Positions 42,025 through 49,127 of a stretch of DNA of 64,000 bases are shown in pieces. The notes beneath the pieces are model-generated. The model was not told the DNA's origin. It did not search any database and saw only the letters and a list, made by a program, of their open reading frames with translations. The stretch spans positions 50,584,781 through 50,648,780 of the forward strand of contig OY735202.1 in NCBI GenBank assembly GCA_963457665.1. The letters run 5' to 3'. The number at the start of each line of letters is the position of its first letter. Positions within the stretch are counted from its first letter, which is position 1. Source of the stretch: Thysanoteuthis rhombus (taxonomy: Eukaryota; Mollusca; Cephalopoda; Oegopsida; Thysanoteuthidae). Both the position numbers and the translations under genes were made by a program.

Positions 42025-45000
42025 GGTGGTGGTGATGATGATTGCTGTCCCCAAACGGGCAAGCTGAACGCATCCTTGGCTCGTTCGAAGAGGCAATAAA
42101 GAAGATGAAAGTGGGAGAAAAAGGGACATTCGACACTAAAATCATGTTCTTATTCTCGTTCAGAACTACTCTGCATTCAACAATTGGATGAATTATCTCA
42201 GATATACTTTAACCGTGGAAACTGGAAGTTATAACAATCATTAACGTATTATTTTCTATTATATACACTTGTCATTGTCGAATGGTGGTGTGGTAGATCG
42301 TTTATACTTGTGTTCTGATTATCTCCCCTCTCTCCTCTTTTTCTATTCGTTTGTATTTATTGTCTCTCTTTTACAGTCGCTCTCCTAGAGTGAAGGCCGA
42401 CAAATATAGCGCCAGTTTTGTAGTTTAATGTCTTTCTTAAGGTCTCTTGTTCTTCTGTTTATTCATCACTATTTATTAAGCTACAAAATCATGGAAACGG
42501 CGTGGACACTCGAGTGCTTGGACATCGACTCGAGTCTACCAACGGCCGCCCGGGAATACAGACATTAGAGAACGATATTCTGTAACTACATCGAAGATTA
42601 CCCGGATAAAATCCCCAACAAATACTGAAATCTATTGGGCTGTGTGAATTCCAGCGTTTTCGAATACATCGAAGAGAGTGAAAATTTTGACTCTACCATG
42701 TCAAAATTGGAAACATACGTAAGGACACCAAATGAGGCCTTTGCTAGACACCTGCTGGCTACCAGACGATAGATGCTGCGAGAATTCCTGCACAATTTCC
42801 ACTGAGATTTGGAGAAACTAAAATAGAATTGTAATTTGTGGGACCCCGGTGCAGAACAGTGTTAGAACGACGCGTTTATTACTGGCATAGCCTCATCTGT
42901 GCATTTTAAAAAATAAAACACTGAACTTGATGACTACTTACAAGAAGCTTATACATTAAACCTAGCCTAGCATCACTCTGAGTCTTACGTTCAATCCTAT
43001 AACCAGGTTAGTGCAGCTACTGAATCTGAAATTCCAACCCAGGAGGGGGAATCTGTGTGCGCAGCGGTGGGGCGGTGTAGACATCCGGCAAGTAAGTCCT
43101 GTTTTTTTGGACAGTCACGTTGTCGTTATGCCTTAGGAATGTTGAGTGCCATAAATGCAAGAAGAAAGGCCACTTCTCATGAATCTGTAAATCTACAGCT
43201 CTGGTGGCTGTCTAAGATGGCGACAAGTTTTGTACTCAATAAACTTGGCCTTCGCTCTTCTGCACCACAGCTTCTCTAACAGAACGATTCTAAGCTGCCT
43301 CTCTTATTCAATCACTCCTGTTCTTCTGGATGGACACAAGAGGACAGCTCTAATCAATTCTGACAATTCAGATTCCTACGTATATAAGGGTTGTGTTCGG
43401 TTGCAGCGATGGAAGATATTACCCCATTCTGGGAGAATATTTATGGCCTCCAGCAGCCTCAGCTCGCCAATTTTTCAGTTGTGTGAACCGGCTCCAGATC
43501 GGATATAAAAGACTCTGACCAACTTTTTACCGCCTTTGAAGCCAACGGTAAGCTAGATCAATTACGAGTTGTGCCGTTTGGAATGACAAATGGAGTAGCA
43601 ATTTTCCAAGGGGCTATGAATGACTTCATTGCCAGATGCAAGTTGAAGGATACATTCGTTCACTAGGATAGCATAACGGTAGCTGGCACGGACAGAGAAG
43701 AACTCGACAAGACTCTTCTTGAACTTAGAAGAGCTGCATTTCAGGAGAATTCAACCATCCTGTCAATTCAGTCGATTAACGTCGTAGGATATAACCTATC
43801 TCACGGAACTATGAAGTCTGATGCTGAGCGAATTTGCTGTACCACAGGACTCTGCATCTCTTTCCAGGGCAGTTGGGTGTGTGCCTACTACTCTTGGTTG
43901 ATTCCTAAATATTCTTATATAGTTCACCAGTTTGTACAATCCAGGGTTTCTCCTTTCAATGAAGAAGCAGTTCAAACTTCCAATAATCTTAAGTGTGGCA
44001 TCAGGTAATCAGTTGGGTATGCTATCGACGAATTTCGTCCCTTTACAGCGGAGACTGATGCATCAGACACTTAACTCTCTGCTTTGCTCATTCAAGCTGG
44101 AATACCAGTGGCTCTTCCAGATCTCTTACCCCTACCGAATGCACACACTCAGCAGTGGAGAAGGAAAATAGAGATGAAATAATATCAAATAGGATATAGA
44201 GATGAAATAATATCAAATAGGATATAGAGATGAAATAATAGAGGCTGTACGGAATTGGAGGTACTATCTCACTGAGAAATATTCCACCCTCCTGACGGAT
44301 CAGAAGTCAGCGTTTTTCATGTTCGTCTTACTCGAGCAAAATCAAGGATGACAAGATCCAACAAAATCATTTTGCTACAGTTACAACATAGTATATCGAC
44401 CTGGAAAGGTGAACATGGCCGCTGATGCTTTCTCACGGGTATTTTGCTCGACTAAACTCGACCTGTCTGAACTTAGAACTATACATGAACAGTTATCCTA
44501 CCTTGGTGTATCAGGGTTGTCTCACTTTGTTCGTAATCGCAATCTGCCATTTTCAGTAGACGTCAAAGCTGCCTGATGTAGGTGCTCTGCCAAATGGAAA
44601 CTCCAGTTCTACAGGCCGAGAAGTGCTCCACTTAAAAAAGCTACTTAATCTTATGACCGTTTGAGTATTAATTTCAAGAGACCTTCAATTCCCAAAATCG
44701 CTATCTATTCACTGTACTCAAGAGGTACTCTGTTCTCTTTTGAATTCCTTTGCAGGGATATGAACACCGAAAGTATCTCACAGTGCCTGTTGCAGATCGG
44801 GGAGAGAGCCTCATGAGCGTTCTCCTTGGCCATAGAGTTAGTGTCGGTTGCACTACACCGTGCAACCTTCAAGGTAATGGACAGTGCGAGGGGTATAACG
44901 GAATTATATGGAAGACCTTACAGTTAGCTGCAGCAATTGCCCGTCAAAATTGTCCCATTACTTTCAGGGGAAGTCTTCTTCCTGATGCCTTGCATTCCAT

Positions 45001-48000
45001 CCGTCCCTTATTATGAACCGCTACCAACGCCATTCTTCATGAAAGGTTCTTTACGTTACAACACCCGTGTCCAAGAGAAACTTTACTCTCTTATTGGCTT
45101 TCCCAAGCCTGGAACTGTACTTTTGCATCGTCATGTTCGCTACAGCAAGCTTGGCCCCTTGGTAAACGAAACGGAACTCTCTGAAGCGAACCCTTAGTAT
45201 GCCCTTGTCCGCTATTCGGATGGAAGACGATCGAGTCTCTCTTGGAGATCTAGCCCCTGCTGGAGACTTACAGGAACGTACTCAGTTAAGTGAAGAAAGG
45301 TCTACGTCCCTGAGCAACTCCCTTGGTAAACTCTGTCGACGTCGTTTCCAATCGTGTGTCTCCCAGTCGGTAAGATCTGGCGCCGTGGGTGACACCTCAT
45401 CCTGTACCGCCTCGATATTCTGAGAGGATCTACAAGAGGCTCAGTTACTTGAAAGATTTCATCCCTTGAGAACCCAAGTGATAACGAATTGTTCAGTCAG
45501 TTTGTGCAGTGCTTTTTCTTTTGAAGGGGTGATTGTGGTAGATCGTATGTACTTTTTATGTATGTGTTTTAATTATCTCCCGTCGACTGCCTTTCCTTTT
45601 TGTTAGAATCAATTGTCTTCCCTTGACATTCGTTCTCCTTGAGTGAAGGTCCACAGATATGGCGCCAGTTTTATAGTTTAATGAAGCCTTTCTTAAAGTA
45701 TCTTGTTCTCTTGAATTTCCTCATGGCCTGCAGACCTTTGAATGGTTTGCCTACTCAGAAAGCCCACGGATCCCAGTAATACCTATGTGAACCATCTTGG
45801 GTCTGCAGATCCCAGGTTGGGAATCACAGGTATAGAATATCCTACTTTTTGAAAATTTCCACCATAGGTATGACTCAATACACAAAAATGATAAGCGGCT
45901 TCCTCTGTATTTGGTTGTTGAATAAATAACAAAACAATTTTGATTAAATGGTAGGTGTATCAAGTATATTCCAAGTCCATTACAAATTTGTCTTGAACTT
46001 CATTTTTTGTAGTTGAATAGCAAAGTTGTTTTCATCTCAGTAAAACCAATTACTAATCAGTGAGTAGTAATGTAACTTGCAGTAGTAAGGTAATTATGTT
46101 TGTGTGTGTGTGTGTGTGTGGAGAGAGAGAGAGAAAGAGAGAGAGGGGAGAGTATGAATACAGAAAGTTCTACGTACATCGTAAGTAGGTTCATAAGTAG
46201 ATATAAACAAACGTATTATTACGTGTTTCCGTTGTTTAGGTAGTTTATACCGAAGTAAAGATTAACATAAGACAATGCACGTTTTCTCATTCCAGAAACT
46301 CACAGGGCATACGGGACCCATAACGTCCATCGAATATGACCGCTGGCATATTGTCACAGGTAGTACAGATAAATACGCAATGGTCTGGAGTTCCCTTGGA
46401 GATCACGTTCGTTGTTTGAGAGCCTTCAAGCACCCAAAGTAGGGACTATATTATGTTCATTTGAACCTTTTTAAAACATTTTTCATGGTGGACTAAACGT
46501 AAGACTATAGGAACATATGGATTAAATGCATTATTTACCAAGCTGCAGCGTCTATTAAATTGTCTGATTCAAAACCTATATTGTATGTTATCTAGTTTTA
46601 ATTGATGTAATAGTCAGAATTCCATAGGTGAGATATTTCCATTATTAATTTTCGACTAGTTTGTCTTATCATCTTATTATTGTTGCTATTAATCGCAATA
46701 CTCAGGTCTTTTTACATTCTATTACCATTTAGTATGCAGCATAAATTGAAAATAAAGAAGTAACCCCCAACAAGACTTGAACTCGCATCCAAACGATGAT
46801 GGAATAAGGTGGAAGATAAACTAGTAAAAAATTTATTACTGTAATTACTTTATCCAAGAAATTCAGACAACTCATTGTTTTTATTCATATGTTGGGTATT
46901 TATTACTGTTATATGTTATAAAGATAAGGATATTCGAATGGATCTAGAGTTCTGGGTTTGAAAACATTTGTCTACACACACACACATACAATCTAAACTT
47001 TGGTATGTGTTTGCTTTCTTTGATTTGGTTAGTTGTATGCTGATTAAAAGAATATTGGTTTTAACTGTCTTAATAGTGATAGAAAGACGAACAACAGACA
47101 CGTATGTATGGTCGTGACGGCTAGCCTCTGATCATGTGCCAGTTTCAGCTATTGAGCACAGGGCCTCGTCATGTCACTTCCGGTATCAGAACAAGGCTTC
47201 GTCTAGTAACCTCCATTACGACTACGATCGGGCAAGTTTCTGTCCTTTATTCATATTTAACCGGACAAGAGAAACATGGTTATGACATATTTGAAGGTTC
47301 AAATTGTGAGAAAATATACTTTAACATGATGATCCCCTGTTCCAACCATTTGATTAATGTGTCTCTTAGTGGGAATGCAGGCAAGAGTAAACTGTGGTTT
47401 GTAGATTCAAAGAAAAGGATAATAGATAAGTATTTTAGGGCCATATTCAGAGATGTGGCTCTAATTTTGACAGATGTCTCTGCAGTATATTTCAACGTTC
47501 GTAATCTGGTCTTCGCATGGTTCTGATTACTAATCTCTGTTGCTGAAAACAAACTCACTTATCCATAGATATAAAGAAATTAAAATATAAGGATAGAAAA
47601 AGATTTTCTAAGCTTTTTGATACAACAATGTATGATGATGTATTCGAACCGGCTCTTTAAAAGACCAAGATGACGGATAATAGATGGAAAATACTATAAA
47701 AACAAAATATAAGTGTAATTGCAAGCCGACCAGAACAAAGCAAATAGATTTAATAGCAGGAAAAACACACTCATTTTCATAAGTCTGATAAAAAATCTTG
47801 AGGATACTTCATCACTAAACCTTTAGGTAAAGAATGCATGTTTCTGTTGGGATAGACACATAGACTTCAGATTTCTAAAGCGTATACTTTTGTTTTCCTC
47901 TTCCCTGACAAACTATATTTCCATAATCTTATCTTATCTGATCAAGAAAAGAGACAGACTAAACCTCGAACTGCCACTATTTTGATATACTCCCTGGAAT

Positions 48001-49075
48001 TATGTTCAACTGATTTTGGTTTGAAAGTCTCACAAGTAAATGTATCCTGATTTTCTCTAACACACTCTGGTGACAGATTTCTTTTTGTGCTTAACCAACC
48101 AACTGGAATTAATGTTGGTATTTGTCTACAAGTCATTAAGGCGTCTTTCCATTATTTGCTGCTTTGGTCCTAAACACTAAACAATATGAATGGGATCTGC
48201 GTTAATTCATTTCACTGTGTGGAACTAGAGAATACATTTAGATCTGTATCATTGTTTATTGTTTAATTTAGTCAAGCACAAAGTCATATTTTTGGGTAGT
48301 GCCCAATGAGGATTGAACGTGCTATTTATAGATTTTCATGCAAATTCACTGCTTACCTATGAGGTGTGCATACAGAGAAGTTCATTGGCTGCTAGAGATT
48401 AAAAGAGGATTGCGTCGCTGTAATATTTCAAGTGGCGAAGAATCATTATAATACTTGTAATACTTGACTTGATGACTAAAACCGCATTTTTTTTTATCTC
48501 CAGAGAAGTACAGTGCGTGAACCTTGTTTATGTTCGCGTCATCACAGGATCTAATGATGGAAGGATACGGATTTGGAATCTTTTGACTGGCCAATGCTGT
48601 CGGATTATGCGTGGTAATAGCTACAGTGACCCTATTTTGCATCTCATTCCAATCGGAAACAGGTACAAAGATTTTATTCAACTCCACAAAAATGTGATTC
48701 AATGGAATAATTTCATGTTATGGATATTATGGATATGTTTGATTGGAGATTTGAAGATCTTTAACGTTTAGACCAGGTCCAAATCTGTGCATTCACTTTT
48801 AATTCAGAACTCACGTTTCTAACCAATTTTTACTACGTCGTCTTTCATAGTTTCTATAATTTGAGAAATCTCAGCACGGAAACGTGTGTGTGCATGGAGT
48901 TAACTCAACAACTAGTCAATGTACAAAGTTGATATTACGCCAGATATATCAGTTCTTGCACCGGACATTGCGATGTCAAGTCTCAAGTCGTTTGAATCTA
49001 CGGTTCCGGATATGAGTGCCGGGTGGGAGAGAAAAAGATAGAAAGTGGAAAAAAAGATTGAAACTGAGTGTGCGC

Positions 49076-49127
<52 letters not shown>

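Larger units (their letters stand above)
42289..45723 (+). mobile_element. Ty3/Gypsy retrotransposon fossil with both LTRs
   Basis: LTRs of ~180-190 bp (42289-42468 and 45534-45723) flank remnants in the order gag (42490-43020), nucleocapsid/protease (43050-43500), reverse transcriptase (43510-43860), RNase H (43990-44440) and integrase (44560-45420). Peptides such as ARHLLATRR in gag and GNGQCEGYNGIIWKT in integrase support the assignment. A purine-rich tract precedes the 3' LTR. At 3.4 kb it is shorter than a typical complete element and is broken many times. The LTRs have clearly diverged (about 70-75% by eye), indicating an old insertion. Confidence 0.85.

Noticed and set aside
41957-42145. 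Poly-histidine - strand frame
   Set aside because: The histidines are the antisense of the (GAT)n(GGT)n tail of the LINE.
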